DNA of 55,357 bases from the IMG/VR virus record IMGVR_UViG_3300006922_000028, positions 1 to 55,357 of that record; one strand, 5' to 3'. Positions 1 to 7,880 of the stretch are shown one piece after another. The stretch comes from a virus. The translations under genes and the position numbers were made by a program. The number at the start of each line of letters is the position of its first letter. The first letter of the stretch is position 1. Under the pieces are notes generated by a model. That model was not told where the DNA came from, did not search any database, and saw nothing but the letters and a program-made list of their open reading frames with translations.

Positions 1-317
1 CTACGTAGTATTTCCATCTCTGCACTCATCTCAAAAGTGAAGTGCAGGACTTTCACGGGGTCGCTTGGATTGATAGCAGGAGAAGTAAAGTCTCGGATAA
101 GGTTGTTAAGAAACATACTCTTACCATGTCCTGATGCTCCCGCTATTACGTAGAGCATGCCAAACTGAAATCCTCCAAGGAGAGATTTGTTTACTTTCTT
201 CCACCTTGTCTTAAGAACAGGAACAGTACCAGTCAAGTACGACTTGATACTATTCTCTGCTTTTTCCAAGGCCGATCCCATGCTAGTAATTTCTAGCAGA
301 CTCTGGTCGTTTCTCAT
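1..317 (-). CDS. Replicative DNA helicase, DnaB family (partial, N-terminal part)
   Basis: The reading frame opens with ATG at 317 and runs off the left edge, so only about 105 N-terminal residues are visible. The translation starts MRNDQSLLEITSMGSALEKA and contains a Walker A loop, AGASGHGKS, preceded by a hydrophobic strand (FGMLYVIAG) and followed by FTFEMSAEM, which matches the S-L-E-M-S segment after the P-loop in DnaB/RecA-fold helicases. There is little room for a DnaB N-terminal domain before the ATPase core, so this is a compact phage-type helicase, expected to unwind the fork as a hexamer. Its ATG overlaps the stop of the upstream gene (ATGA at 314-317), implying coupled translation. 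The C-terminal motifs lie outside the window, so the family call rests on the P-loop region only. Confidence 0.8.
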   Translation of the reverse strand, partial: MRNDQSLLEITSMGSALEKAENSIKSYLTGTVPVLKTRWKKVNKSLLGGFQFGMLYVIAGASGHGKSMFLNNLIRDFTSPAINPSDPVKVLHFTFEMSAEMEILR

Positions 318-871
318 ATGATACGCTCGTGAGGTAATGACTCAGACGTATCGTCTTTCATCATTTCCCATATATCGACAAAGGCTTCTGATTCTAACCA
401 CTTGTCAATGCGCTGATTGATGAGCTTCTTGTTCACCGCATACTCTAAAGCACCCATAACCTCATTGTGATTATGAACTGTACCGATGTTTTGGTGATAC
501 CACCTAATCATCTCCTCTTTGTTCACACCTTTGGCAGGAATGCTTTTGCCTGAGATGTTCAAGTATGCAGGATACTTCTTCCAAAACTCCTCTCCATCTT
601 GCTTAGTAGCAGTGTAGAACTCCTTAACGAACTTGTCTGTCACTTCGTAGTAGTCTGCAAAGGTGTTGTCACCTGAGGGATTAGTATTGACTATAAGTCC
701 TATCAACTCAAGTTGGTCTAAATACTCTCTGGGGAAAGAGAATCCTTCTTGAGCGATTTTGTATAGCAAGTCATGTCTTCGCTCATAAATAATTTGACAG
801 AAGAATAGCTGAGTAGGGTTGATGCCTAAACTCACTAGTACGTCTACATATTTATCAAGAGCGAATACCAT
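314..871 (-). CDS. Unknown replication-block protein
   Basis: A 185-residue soluble, mostly helical protein with no signal peptide or membrane segment. I do not recognise a named family. The first 75 residues (LDKYVDVLVSLGINPTQLFF followed by LDQLELIGLI) look like a compact helical or winged-helix DNA-binding unit. The middle is rich in aromatic and charged residues, and the end is acidic (MMKDDTSESLP). It lies directly upstream of the DnaB-type helicase and overlaps its start by 4 nt. Phages often encode a helicase loader or primosome organiser in this position, so that is a reasonable but unproven role. The start at 871 is supported by a short overlap with the preceding small gene. Confidence 0.6.
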   Translation of the reverse strand: MVFALDKYVDVLVSLGINPTQLFFCQIIYERRHDLLYKIAQEGFSFPREYLDQLELIGLIVNTNPSGDNTFADYYEVTDKFVKEFYTATKQDGEEFWKKYPAYLNISGKSIPAKGVNKEEMIRWYHQNIGTVHNHNEVMGALEYAVNKKLINQRIDKWLESEAFVDIWEMMKDDTSESLPHERII

Positions 872-1025
872 TACTTACCTGTTCTATTTTCATATTAACT
901 AAGACTTCTTGGACTACGCTTTTTACCTCTTTCAACGTAGCTACTGTTTTAAATTCTTCCTGGAGTTTCAATTGAAATCTCCATGCAGAATCATTTACCT
1001 CACATGTATCATCCGTGATTAACAT
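855..1025 (-). CDS. Small unknown protein between helicase genes
   Basis: A short reading frame whose stop overlaps the next gene by 17 nt. I chose the internal ATG at 1025 (56 aa, MLITDDTCEVNDSAW...) because it overlaps the end of the SF2 helicase by only 17 nt. An upstream ATG at 1133 would give 92 aa but overlap the helicase by 125 nt. The product is helical and charged, with VATLKEVKSVVQEVLVNMKI resembling a coiled-coil segment. No function can be assigned. The tight packing with both neighbours supports it being translated. Confidence 0.45.
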   Translation of the reverse strand: MLITDDTCEVNDSAWRFQLKLQEEFKTVATLKEVKSVVQEVLVNMKIEQVSNGIRS

Positions 1026-2253
1026 GAGGATTTCGGAATAAAGAGTTTCCGATGAGACGTGATATCTCTTGCAAGGAGTTGACGTACTGCACTCCTGTAC
1101 TCTTGGCTTGCCTCTTTCTGAGCCATGTTTCATCTTGTGTATCTTTTAGATAAAGGTTTATTACAACGCCGAGCTTTCCTTCTTTCCAACGGATTGCACG
1201 GCCTGTACGTTGAAGATCCTGTCTTGGAGTTCCAGAACCTGAGCAAATTATCGCTAATTCAATTCCATCCACATCAAAACCCTCATCCAAAGCTCTTGCA
1301 GTATGGATGATGTGAGTATCTGTTTTAGGGTCAGAGAAATCTTCAAGGATTTGCTTACGCTTAGCCTTGTTGATTTTGCTGTGGAATGCCTTGCTCCAAG
1401 GCTGTGTTTTTTTATCTAATTCTGAGGCAAATTTTACGCTCTGACTGAAGGTTATCATAGGAACATCATACATATCTATAATTTCTTTAGCAGCTTCTTG
1501 CTTGCTTACAGAGTTATAGATGAATGTCATTCTAGCTTGCATAGCCTTTCTCCAAGCTCGAGCTTTATTCAGCACCTCTTGCTCTGTCCACCCGTTAAGT
1601 TGCTGGGTGTACGCCTGCAAGTATTGGCGATTGTTGCCACAACTCATAGCGATGTTGTAGCGGTTATTGAATAGAGCAAAGTGCTTGTAGTATGAATCGA
1701 CAATTTCTTTGTATGTACTAGCTTCTTCGGCATTCATCCGTACACCGAGGTTCAGTATCAAAAACTTCGATACGTAACCGTTATCGACAGCTTCTTTTAG
1801 AGTTACTCGGTCTATGACAGGTGCGTACTCATCAATGAGATAAAAACGCGGGTCTTCAGTGTCTAGAGTAGCAGTCAATCCAAGGATGTAACTGTAGTCT
1901 ACAATTTCGAAGATGGTGCCAAAGATCTTCGAAGTATAGTTGTGAATTTCATCAAGTACAAGCAAATCACACTTATGACTTGTCTTCACAGCGGTGTTAA
2001 TCACCATTACCTGAGTGTTGGTAATTCCTAGTTTACGACACCCAGCTTCCCATTGACCTTTAAGGTTAGTAGTAGGCACAATAACTAAGGCTGTACCTTC
2101 TGGTTTATTTTCCTGGAGGTTTTTTAGGATAAGGAGAGATACATAAGTCTTTCCGAAACCTGTCACAGCTTCTAGTGTTCCACGTCTACCTGATTCAGTC
2201 CACCTTTTGATGACTTGTTTTTGTCTTGCAAGTTTGTTTAAATCAATTTTCAT
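1009..2253 (-). CDS. Superfamily 2 DNA/RNA helicase
   Basis: A 414-residue ATP-dependent SF2 helicase. Motif I is TGFGKTY (residues 31-37), motif II is DEIH (101-104), motif III is GLTATL (125-130) and motif VI is QRTGRAIR (348-355), with the second RecA-like domain around residues 250-380. It would unwind or remodel branched DNA during replication and recombination, like T4 UvsW or RadD-type enzymes. The subfamily cannot be fixed from motifs alone. Start choice: the frame is open further upstream to 2355, but ATG at 2253 begins directly at MKIDLNKLARQKQVIKRW, the Q-motif-like region, and overlaps the previous gene by only 11 nt. It belongs to the minus-strand replication operon. Confidence 0.88.
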   Translation of the reverse strand: MKIDLNKLARQKQVIKRWTESGRRGTLEAVTGFGKTYVSLLILKNLQENKPEGTALVIVPTTNLKGQWEAGCRKLGITNTQVMVINTAVKTSHKCDLLVLDEIHNYTSKIFGTIFEIVDYSYILGLTATLDTEDPRFYLIDEYAPVIDRVTLKEAVDNGYVSKFLILNLGVRMNAEEASTYKEIVDSYYKHFALFNNRYNIAMSCGNNRQYLQAYTQQLNGWTEQEVLNKARAWRKAMQARMTFIYNSVSKQEAAKEIIDMYDVPMITFSQSVKFASELDKKTQPWSKAFHSKINKAKRKQILEDFSDPKTDTHIIHTARALDEGFDVDGIELAIICSGSGTPRQDLQRTGRAIRWKEGKLGVVINLYLKDTQDETWLRKRQAKSTGVQYVNSLQEISRLIGNSLFRNPHVNHG

Positions 2254-2737
2254 ACCGGAACTGTGTAACGTGCTCTTCAGTGACAAAATCTGTACGTGTA
2301 CCCCAGATAGCTCCCATAGGTTGATCAACGAAAATGTCAGCCATACACCCGTCATTTACTTCGCAAAGTGAAAATCTAGTGTATATCCATTGTTCTATGG
2401 TAGCCCAACCGGATGACATTTTAGGATCACAGAGGTCTATCTCTAAAGGAACAATACATGTTTTAGACTCATTTGCATTGTATACATAAGTATGCGTAGT
2501 AGTAGCGTAGTATTCCTGCATCTCTTCTCTAGGGAAGACTGGAGGAATCTCATTCTTGTGAGCCAGTTCAGCGCCTTTGGGAGTAAGGAACATAACTGAT
2601 TCTATGCCGCCTGAATCACCTACACCGTGGTAGTTAATCTTGATGACAGGATAGTCAGTAGGTGTGACACGAGATAGAGCATAGCATTCATTGATGATAG
2701 TGTTGAGTGCTTTTGGAAGTATATCAGCTGATAGCAT
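2243..2737 (-). CDS. DUF6878-like protein
   Basis: A 164-residue soluble protein. The segment INYHGVGDSGGIESV, followed much later by LCEVNDGCMADIFVDQ, resembles the GxGDSGxI ... NDGG pattern I recall for the DUF6878 family, found in phages and mobile elements. The function of that family is unknown to me. No catalytic motif or membrane segment is visible. It overlaps the DUF6915 gene upstream by 14 nt and the SF2 helicase downstream by 11 nt, so it is an operon member. The family call is from memory of a short motif and is tentative; that the gene is real is much more certain. Confidence 0.6.
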   Translation of the reverse strand: MLSADILPKALNTIINECYALSRVTPTDYPVIKINYHGVGDSGGIESVMFLTPKGAELAHKNEIPPVFPREEMQEYYATTTHTYVYNANESKTCIVPLEIDLCDPKMSSGWATIEQWIYTRFSLCEVNDGCMADIFVDQPMGAIWGTRTDFVTEEHVTQFRYEN

Positions 2738-3068
2738 GTTGAGGTAGTTTACGACCGGTCATCCAGAACTCTTTGGGTAGGTTTTGGAGCCAGTCTTTTA
2801 CTGTAGGTATACGTCCGAGATCTTCTCGGATGTGCTGTTCGGCAATTGTCCTAACTGGAACTTCTTTGCCATCACTGTTGGTTATTGTGACACCGAAATG
2901 TTCTTCTGCCCAAAAGACTCCAAGAGTGTGATGTCTTAGGGCGCGGTGTCGGTGGTCAGCATATGAGGATTTACTTGCATCTAACCAATTATGGATAGGT
3001 AAGTAGTCGTCAGGTGTACCACCATGAATTCGTGCAGAACTTTGGCTGTGATGAAAAGAGTGTGCCAT
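2724..3068 (-). CDS. DUF6915 family protein
   Basis: A 114-residue protein rich in His. It matches the DUF6915 pattern I recall from phages and bacteria: MAHSFHHSQSSARIHGGTP near the start, then DYLPIHNWLDASK, HRALRHHTLG, TNSDGKEVPVRTIAEQHI and EDLGRIPTVKDWL. The repeated conserved His (HH, HRHRALRHH, EQH) suggests a metal site, but no activity is established to my knowledge. The start overlaps the stop of the upstream gene by one base (3068), consistent with coupled translation in the replication operon. Confidence 0.75.
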   Translation of the reverse strand: MAHSFHHSQSSARIHGGTPDDYLPIHNWLDASKSSYADHRHRALRHHTLGVFWAEEHFGVTITNSDGKEVPVRTIAEQHIREDLGRIPTVKDWLQNLPKEFWMTGRKLPQHAIS

Positions 3069-3346
3069 TATGTATTGAATTGGAGCACAATCCTATTTAC
3101 ATCTACATTGTGCTTCTTACACTTCTGCTCAAGCTTGTTCAAGTCACGTATATAGCATACGGTGTATTGAGTGCGTAGATCTACAAGTATGTAGAATATT
3201 TCGTTGCTTGAGGTCTTTGGGTGGGGGCCTTTGAGTATAGCCCAGCGGAAGAAAGACTTATCCTGGCTACTAATAGTCAGTGCTTTACTTACACGCTGGG
3301 CCTCACTCAGTGCCGCTTGAACTGTTGAGAGTTCACGGATGTCCAT
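3068..3346 (-). CDS. Small unknown protein
   Basis: A 92-residue alpha/beta protein of unrecognised family. The N-terminal third is helical (ELSTVQAALSEAQRVSKAL); the remainder alternates short strands (IFYILVDLRTQYTVCYI). There are no cysteine clusters or membrane segments. It sits between the DUF6915 and DUF932 genes, one base from each, so it is clearly part of the same transcript. Confidence 0.6.
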   Translation of the reverse strand: MDIRELSTVQAALSEAQRVSKALTISSQDKSFFRWAILKGPHPKTSSNEIFYILVDLRTQYTVCYIRDLNKLEQKCKKHNVDVNRIVLQFNT

Positions 3347-3347
3347 C

Positions 3348-4106
3348 TTAGTCTCCCATTACAATGTCGGCATGACCAGTGACGTGAGCCAACCGCTTAG
3401 TCAACCGATCATTGTACTCACCGTAAGTAGAGGCACGACTACGCTTCAATGCTTGAGTGCAGTTGTTATAGAACTGCCACATGTTGCCACGAAGCTCACC
3501 ATCGGCATTGACATATGAGAAGTTCTCACTCTCTGTTGTCTCTTTCTTGATATCACTAAGCATACGAGGCGTAATGATATTGTCAAAATATAGCTGCCCT
3601 GCAAGCTTGCCGGTGTTAGTATAGTCAATAGGCACACGCTTCCATTCTTTACGCAGCGCTTGGCACTTCTTGAACTTAGGTTCAATCTTATCGATAGCCT
3701 TACCTAGGTCGTCTTGAATAGATTGCCAACGATCCCGGTAGTGCCTGTGTCTTTGGATATCTCCATCAGACCACATCATGCCATTTGTACATACGCGCAC
3801 TACACTGCCAGTAGTAAATGTTACTGCACGAGTCTTATTGTAGCTATTCCAAAAGGCTAGCATTTGGTCCATCTCTAGGTCATTGCTAGAGATGTGCAAC
3901 TTGCATAGCATCACTTGTCCTCCCGCATCTGTACCAAAAGATTCATTGGTAATAGAGAGGTTCTGTTCTTTGATACGACTAACTACAAAGTTGTAGAGGT
4001 CTGCGTTAGGTATAGGTCCATATGTACGTGTTGCTGTAGGTACAGGTACATCAAACATTGCTTGGCGAGAGGTCGGTCCCGCTTTTATGGGTACGTGCTG
4101 GGGCAT
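3348..4106 (-). CDS. DUF932 family protein (phage/plasmid-like)
   Basis: A 252-residue protein with the DUF932 signature I recall: an N-terminal region leading to PNADLYNFVVSRIKEQ, then TTGSVVRVCTNGMMWSDGD, equivalent to the conserved V-C-x-N-G-M core. It then has a helical segment with basic residues and LAGQLYFDNIITPRML. DUF932 proteins occur in phages and plasmids and are often near replication or recombination genes; their biochemical role is not established. The gene lies between replication proteins and overlaps the small gene upstream by 56 nt, a rather long overlap for this genome, so one of the two starts may be set too far upstream. Confidence 0.75.
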   Translation of the reverse strand: MPQHVPIKAGPTSRQAMFDVPVPTATRTYGPIPNADLYNFVVSRIKEQNLSITNESFGTDAGGQVMLCKLHISSNDLEMDQMLAFWNSYNKTRAVTFTTGSVVRVCTNGMMWSDGDIQRHRHYRDRWQSIQDDLGKAIDKIEPKFKKCQALRKEWKRVPIDYTNTGKLAGQLYFDNIITPRMLSDIKKETTESENFSYVNADGELRGNMWQFYNNCTQALKRSRASTYGEYNDRLTKRLAHVTGHADIVMGD

Positions 4107-4308
4107 TACTTAAAACTTTAAGGTATTGGGTTATGTGTTGAATCTCGTTAGAAATCCGTTGAATTTGTAGGGGAGATAGGCTCTCCTCAATAGCCATGTA
4201 ACTAGTTAATCGGTTCAAATAATCAGCCCAGTAATTAATACGCTGTTGCTGATTCATCAAGTAGTACTCTTTATTAGGTACTCTTATGCGGGTTTTTACT
4301 TGCTCCAT
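4051..4308 (-). CDS. Small helical protein next to DNA polymerase
   Basis: An 85-residue, strongly helical protein (ADYLNRLTSYMAIEESLSPL, then IQRISNEIQHITQYLKVLSN) with a polar tail. No family recognised. Its ATG at 4308 lies 13 nt inside the 3' end of the polymerase gene, and its 3' end overlaps the DUF932 gene. The position suggests a polymerase accessory or regulatory protein, but that is inference from location only. Confidence 0.5.
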   Translation of the reverse strand: MEQVKTRIRVPNKEYYLMNQQQRINYWADYLNRLTSYMAIEESLSPLQIQRISNEIQHITQYLKVLSNAPARTHKSGTDLSPSNV

Positions 4309-6191
4309 TTTTCTGTTATCTCGACCTCTGCTTTGAGTAGGTCATTTCCCATTATGTGTTGTGCTGCTTCTTCCATTAGCTTTTTTAGAATAGCAGCCCA
4401 CTCATCTGCATTTTCTTCTGCGCAGACTGTATCTATTTGATCATGTACAGTCATGACGAGAGTAGCAGGGAAGTTGTTATCTCTGATATAGCTGTGGCAA
4501 AGTACTAAGGCATGCTTAGTCATGTCTGCTGCAGTACCTTGAATAGGTGTGTTTTTTGAAATCCTTTCTATCCTTCCCTTGATTGCCATGTCCATATACC
4601 CTGGTGACCAATCGTCAAACCAACGTATACGTCCCCAAGGGTCGAATGTTTTGATGCAACCGTTACGTACTCCGTAACGTGATTGTGAATCTAGGAACTC
4701 TTTAATAGTTGGAAAAGCTTGGAAGTATTTATCTATTAAACTTGAAGCATCCTTCATAGGTATGCTCATAGTTTCAGATAACTTCTTCGGCCCCATACCA
4801 TAAGCAAGTCCAAAGTTGATACTCTTTACAGTAGTCCGTAGCTTCTTGTGTTCAGGGCAGCTGCATTTTTTCTTGCCGGCATAATATGCGCAGTCATCTA
4901 ATGCAGCATCTTTCCATTCCTGTCCGAATACAAGCTCTGCACATACAGAATGCAAATCATGCTTCTGCTGCAAAGCATGATTAAACACAGGGTCTTTAGA
5001 CCCGTGCGCTATAATGCATAACTCTTGGGAAGAGTAGTCAGCTGACACGAAGACATTACCTGGCGTTGTGATGAAACAGTTACGATAGCTGTTATCTGCA
5101 GGTATCTGCTGCATGTTAGGTTCTTTACAGGATACACGACCAGTCCTTTTGATCTGAATAAATCGAGGATGAATCTTGCCATCACTCCACATATTAGACA
5201 AGAACTTATCTCCAAAGGAAGATACTTTCTTGGACTTTTCTCGGTACTCCTTCATCATAGGTGCGAGCTTAGTCTTGCTCATCATCTTGATGATTTCGCT
5301 ATCTCCAAAAGATTCTAACTTCTTATCGATACACTGAAATACTTTGAGCACTTCCATAGGAGACTCCCAGTTAATACGTGTACCGGATACGTCAGAATCT
5401 GATAAGAACATATCCGTTTGATATGTTGTATGTCGAGCCGAATCAAATACTGGGTCGGTGTCGACCATAGTATTCATATCGATCTCTAGCTGTATAGCTT
5501 CAACCTTAAGACTTTCTACCTGTTTCTTCCACCGGTCTACATCTATACTGAGACCGTTGTATTCTATCTCAGTGAAGGCGAGGACAGCATGGCATTCTAG
5601 TTCAGCAATCTTCATAAGATTGTGCTCTTGAAGAGATTCTATCTGCGTCGTGAGTATACTTGGTAGGTATACTACGTCGTCTAAAGCATACAGAATCTGA
5701 CGTTCAGTGAGCATAACATTCCCATTGGTATTGCCAAATGATGCGCGGACAGATTTATCTAAATCTACTTGGCAGTAGCGTTGAACGACAGCTAGTAGAG
5801 ACGCACGTTGATTAGTGCCATTGACCAGTATCTGTTCTACAATCATAGTGTCGAACACCTTCTTAGCTGAATAGCTGTATGGCTCTCGACGTAGAAACTT
5901 GAGATCAAATTTTATGTTGTGACCTACAAGCATAGATGCTGATTCTAGGGTAGGTATCAAGTCAGGTATATCTAGGTCATCTCCCAAGATGAATACATAC
6001 TGATTAAGATGATCGGTAGCCATCTGTACAGTAAGTATATCATCATTGAGAAAATCAAAACCTGTAGTCTCTAAGTCTATGTATAAGAATGTAGCACTAT
6101 GCAATGCAGCACACGCATTGTTAAATGTCATACGCTCATACTGTGTAGAGTCAGGGACAGATACGGATGGAGGGTAGATAACGTATTTCAC
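4296..6191 (-). CDS. polA: Family A DNA polymerase with 3'-5' exonuclease
   Basis: A 631-residue PolA-type replicative polymerase lacking a 5' nuclease domain. The proofreading domain shows ExoI (DLETTG, D39/E41), ExoII (HNIKFD, D96) and ExoIII (YALDD, Y168/D172). The polymerase domain has motif A (SADYSSQEL, D385), motif B/O-helix (R452, K456, F460, Y464 in RTTVKSINFGLAYG) and motif C (VHDQ, D584). Two features stand out. Motif C has Gln where Glu follows the catalytic Asp in E. coli Pol I. A short Cys/His-rich insertion precedes the O-helix (C434, C443, C445, H448), possibly a zinc site. Phe at the position equivalent to E. coli 762 is associated in virioplankton work with lytic phages. The gene anchors the minus-strand replication operon. 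Confidence 0.95.
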   Translation of the reverse strand: MKYVIYPPSVSVPDSTQYERMTFNNACAALHSATFLYIDLETTGFDFLNDDILTVQMATDHLNQYVFILGDDLDIPDLIPTLESASMLVGHNIKFDLKFLRREPYSYSAKKVFDTMIVEQILVNGTNQRASLLAVVQRYCQVDLDKSVRASFGNTNGNVMLTERQILYALDDVVYLPSILTTQIESLQEHNLMKIAELECHAVLAFTEIEYNGLSIDVDRWKKQVESLKVEAIQLEIDMNTMVDTDPVFDSARHTTYQTDMFLSDSDVSGTRINWESPMEVLKVFQCIDKKLESFGDSEIIKMMSKTKLAPMMKEYREKSKKVSSFGDKFLSNMWSDGKIHPRFIQIKRTGRVSCKEPNMQQIPADNSYRNCFITTPGNVFVSADYSSQELCIIAHGSKDPVFNHALQQKHDLHSVCAELVFGQEWKDAALDDCAYYAGKKKCSCPEHKKLRTTVKSINFGLAYGMGPKKLSETMSIPMKDASSLIDKYFQAFPTIKEFLDSQSRYGVRNGCIKTFDPWGRIRWFDDWSPGYMDMAIKGRIERISKNTPIQGTAADMTKHALVLCHSYIRDNNFPATLVMTVHDQIDTVCAEENADEWAAILKKLMEEAAQHIMGNDLLKAEVEITEKWSK

Positions 6192-6204
6192 TACGTTAAA
6201 TTAG

Positions 6205-6537
6205 TTACTCATCCTCTTCTATCACGAGGTTTACTTGGGTTTGCACCCATGTCAATGTGCCTTGGTCTGCAGCACATTGCAATTTATAGTAAGGCTCTAG
6301 TGTGATAGGAGCCTTGCGTGATGCTTGCTCTTTGTGGATAGCTACAACGACTTGACTAAGCTTGTCAGCTACGTCAAACATCTTATTTACCTTATGATTA
6401 TGTCTGGCTTTTCTCTGCAACATATCATACAGTGCTACCGCGAGCTGGCTTTCGCTTAATTGGTCGATGCTAAACTCTCTACCGTTCTTATCACGGTATA
6501 CTACCTCATTAGGTTCAGTTGGTATTTTTACTGGCAT
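6205..6537 (-). CDS. Unknown protein upstream of polA
   Basis: A 110-residue soluble protein of no family I recognise. An N-terminal beta hairpin (NEVVYRDKNGREFSIDQL) leads into helices (QLAVALYDMLQRKARHNHKV, then VADKLSQVVVAIHKEQAS), with an acidic tail ending EEDE. It is the first gene after the terminator that closes the SSB-like gene and lies 13 nt upstream of polA, so it may be expressed with the polymerase. Confidence 0.6.
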   Translation of the reverse strand: MPVKIPTEPNEVVYRDKNGREFSIDQLSESQLAVALYDMLQRKARHNHKVNKMFDVADKLSQVVVAIHKEQASRKAPITLEPYYKLQCAADQGTLTWVQTQVNLVIEEDE

Positions 6538-6560
6538 GTTGAATATTTTACTTCTCGATA

Positions 6561-6593
6561 ATAAAAAGAGGGAGCAGCATTTGCCACTCCCCC
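6561..6593 (-). terminator. Intrinsic terminator after the SSB-like gene
   Basis: On the minus strand an inverted repeat, GGGAGTGGCA followed by TGCTGCTCCC (6570-6591), forms a GC-rich stem with two G-U pairs. It is followed immediately by a T-rich tract (TCTTTTTATT). It lies 23 nt past the stop of the SSB-like gene. The plus-strand side has only a short TTTCTT tract, so the minus direction is favoured. Confidence 0.75.
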
Positions 6594-6615
6594 TTTCTTA
6601 AGACCTACTTAGTGC

Positions 6616-7128
6616 TCAAATCTCGATAGACTCGTTTGACACGGGTACTACAATGCGATTGCCGCGAGTAGGTACTACGCTGTCGTCACTAAACAATGCA
6701 CCGAGATGTACAATTGTGCGACCGCTACGCTCAAAGGCTTGAGACTTACGCATCTCAAAGTCGGCACCGTCTGGATCGCCCTGCACAAACACAGTAGCTG
6801 TAGAGACAGTACGTTCACCAATCATATATGGCTCTACCGTAGTGCGAACAATGACACCTTGAATAGCCTGCCCTTCACGTGCATTCCACACATAATCAGG
6901 ACGTGCCTTCGGGTCATCCAGCTCAAAGTAGTACGGGATTTTGTATCCAGTAATATTGACAGTCATCTCTGGACCAATGACAGCCAGTGCTTCGCCTGTC
7001 TCAGGGTCAGCAATCTCTTCACGACCCTGCAACTGTTGAAGAGTCACACGGTTATACTCACGACCATTCTTGTCTGATTGAATAGAATGGGATACTACAC
7101 GAACAAAGTTCTTAGCTTGATTACTCAT
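6616..7128 (-). CDS. Candidate single-stranded DNA-binding protein
   Basis: A 170-residue, beta-rich protein, plausibly an OB-fold SSB. The opening NFVRVVSHSIQSDKNGREYNRVTLQQL reads like the first two OB strands. Further strands follow (VIVRTTVEPYMIG, RTVSTATVFVQGD), and the C-terminus is acidic and hydrophobic (SNESIEI) but lacks the classic DDIPF tip. It is highly polar, with no cysteines or membrane segments. It is the first gene of the leftward block, has its own terminator just downstream, and would be made in quantity, as expected of an SSB. A structural or decoration protein is an alternative. The family is inferred from fold and context. Confidence 0.45.
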   Translation of the reverse strand: MSNQAKNFVRVVSHSIQSDKNGREYNRVTLQQLQGREEIADPETGEALAVIGPEMTVNITGYKIPYYFELDDPKARPDYVWNAREGQAIQGVIVRTTVEPYMIGERTVSTATVFVQGDPDGADFEMRKSQAFERSGRTIVHLGALFSDDSVVPTRGNRIVVPVSNESIEI

Positions 7129-7184
7129 GATACTTAAAAAATAGAGGTAAAAGATTTAAATTAGTACTGATTAAATTTTAGGGC
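7129..7184. promoter_or_regulatory. Divergent promoter region
   Basis: A 56-bp AT-rich gap between the leftward SSB-like gene (ATG at 7128) and the rightward basic-protein gene (ATG at 7185). It contains runs such as GATTTAAATTAGTACTGATT and TTAAATTTTAG. Two divergent transcripts must start in or near it unless they read through from further away. No exact -33/-7 Bacteroidetes promoter pair could be fixed. Confidence 0.4.
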
Positions 7185-7493
7185 ATGGCACGTAACTCAT
7201 TAGCTGGTAAAGGGCGCACGTATAAACAACGTGGCATGACTGCGAGGAGTATCGCAAAGAAGCGTAAGTATGATGCTCAATACCAGAAGAAAAAATCAGC
7301 GGTAAAGAAGCGCGTCGCTGCTAATAGAGCTAACAGACGCGCAGGGACGTATGGTAATAAGGATAAAAAGGATGCCTCCCATACAAAAGGCGGTAAGATT
7401 GTGATGGAATCACAGTCAAAGAATCGTGCTCGTAATGGCATGAAGAAGGGGAAAAAACCCTCATCTCGTCGCCGAAACACGAAGAAAAAGTAA
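7185..7493 (+). CDS. Small, highly basic phage protein
   Basis: A 102-residue protein in which Lys and Arg make up more than a third of the sequence. It resembles small basic proteins I recall from marine phages, with a start like MARNSLAGKGRTYKQRGMTA, the core KKRKYDAQYQKKK, RANRRAGTYGNKDKKDASH and a K/R-rich tail. The likely role is nucleic-acid binding, perhaps DNA condensation in the virion or an RNA-associated function; this is not established. It is the only rightward gene in the first 8.5 kb and has its own divergent promoter region and a short hairpin after the stop. The long antisense frame within it is a composition artefact. Confidence 0.7.
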   Translation: MARNSLAGKGRTYKQRGMTARSIAKKRKYDAQYQKKKSAVKKRVAANRANRRAGTYGNKDKKDASHTKGGKIVMESQSKNRARNGMKKGKKPSSRRRNTKKK

Positions 7494-7494
7494 A

Positions 7495-7508
7495 AGGGCC
7501 GAAGCCCT
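7495..7508 (+). terminator. Short hairpin after the basic-protein gene
   Basis: A perfect 5-bp stem (AGGGC / GCCCT) with the tight loop CGAA begins two bases past the stop codon. It is followed by CTTACC rather than a true T-run, so it could be a weak terminator or an mRNA 3'-end stabiliser. The next 170 bp to 7680 hold no gene I can support. Confidence 0.4.
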
Positions 7509-7680
7509 CTTACCTATAACCAAATAAAACAAACTGCTTACAACGTCTCTTTCGTCACATATATGAAGTCTATATTGTGAGTGCAAGAGGTACTTTGGAA
7601 AAACATTCTTACTTGCATATACTCTATACTACACAGTCAAATATACTGCTTTATTTGATATGAGCAAGTACATATAGATA

Positions 7681-7875
7681 TTAGATATATGGCCTATTCA
7701 CAAATACCTGTACAGGCTGTGTGATTTCATAAGTAATGTTTTTGTCTTTGTTTGCACGTACATAAATACGTGCTTCTCGCTTAGCTAGTTCTGCTGTGTG
7801 AGAATAGAAAGCAGTGCGATATTGTTTGTCTCGCACTACTACACATTTGAATACATTTTCAAAAATCGTAGCCAT
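7681..7875 (-). CDS. Small unknown protein
   Basis: A 64-residue protein reading MATIFENVFKCVVVRDKQYR onward, with a strand-helix-strand pattern (helix HTAELAKREARIYVRAN). No family recognised. It is 5 nt downstream of the next gene in the leftward cluster (7881-8153), consistent with shared transcription. Confidence 0.5.
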   Translation of the reverse strand: MATIFENVFKCVVVRDKQYRTAFYSHTAELAKREARIYVRANKDKNITYEITQPVQVFVNRPYI

Positions 7876-7880
7876 TTAGA

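Noticed and set aside
7277-7480. Leftward frame opposite the basic protein gene
   Set aside because: Phe/Leu-rich sequence is simply the complement of the Lys/Arg codons; the rightward frame has family-like features.
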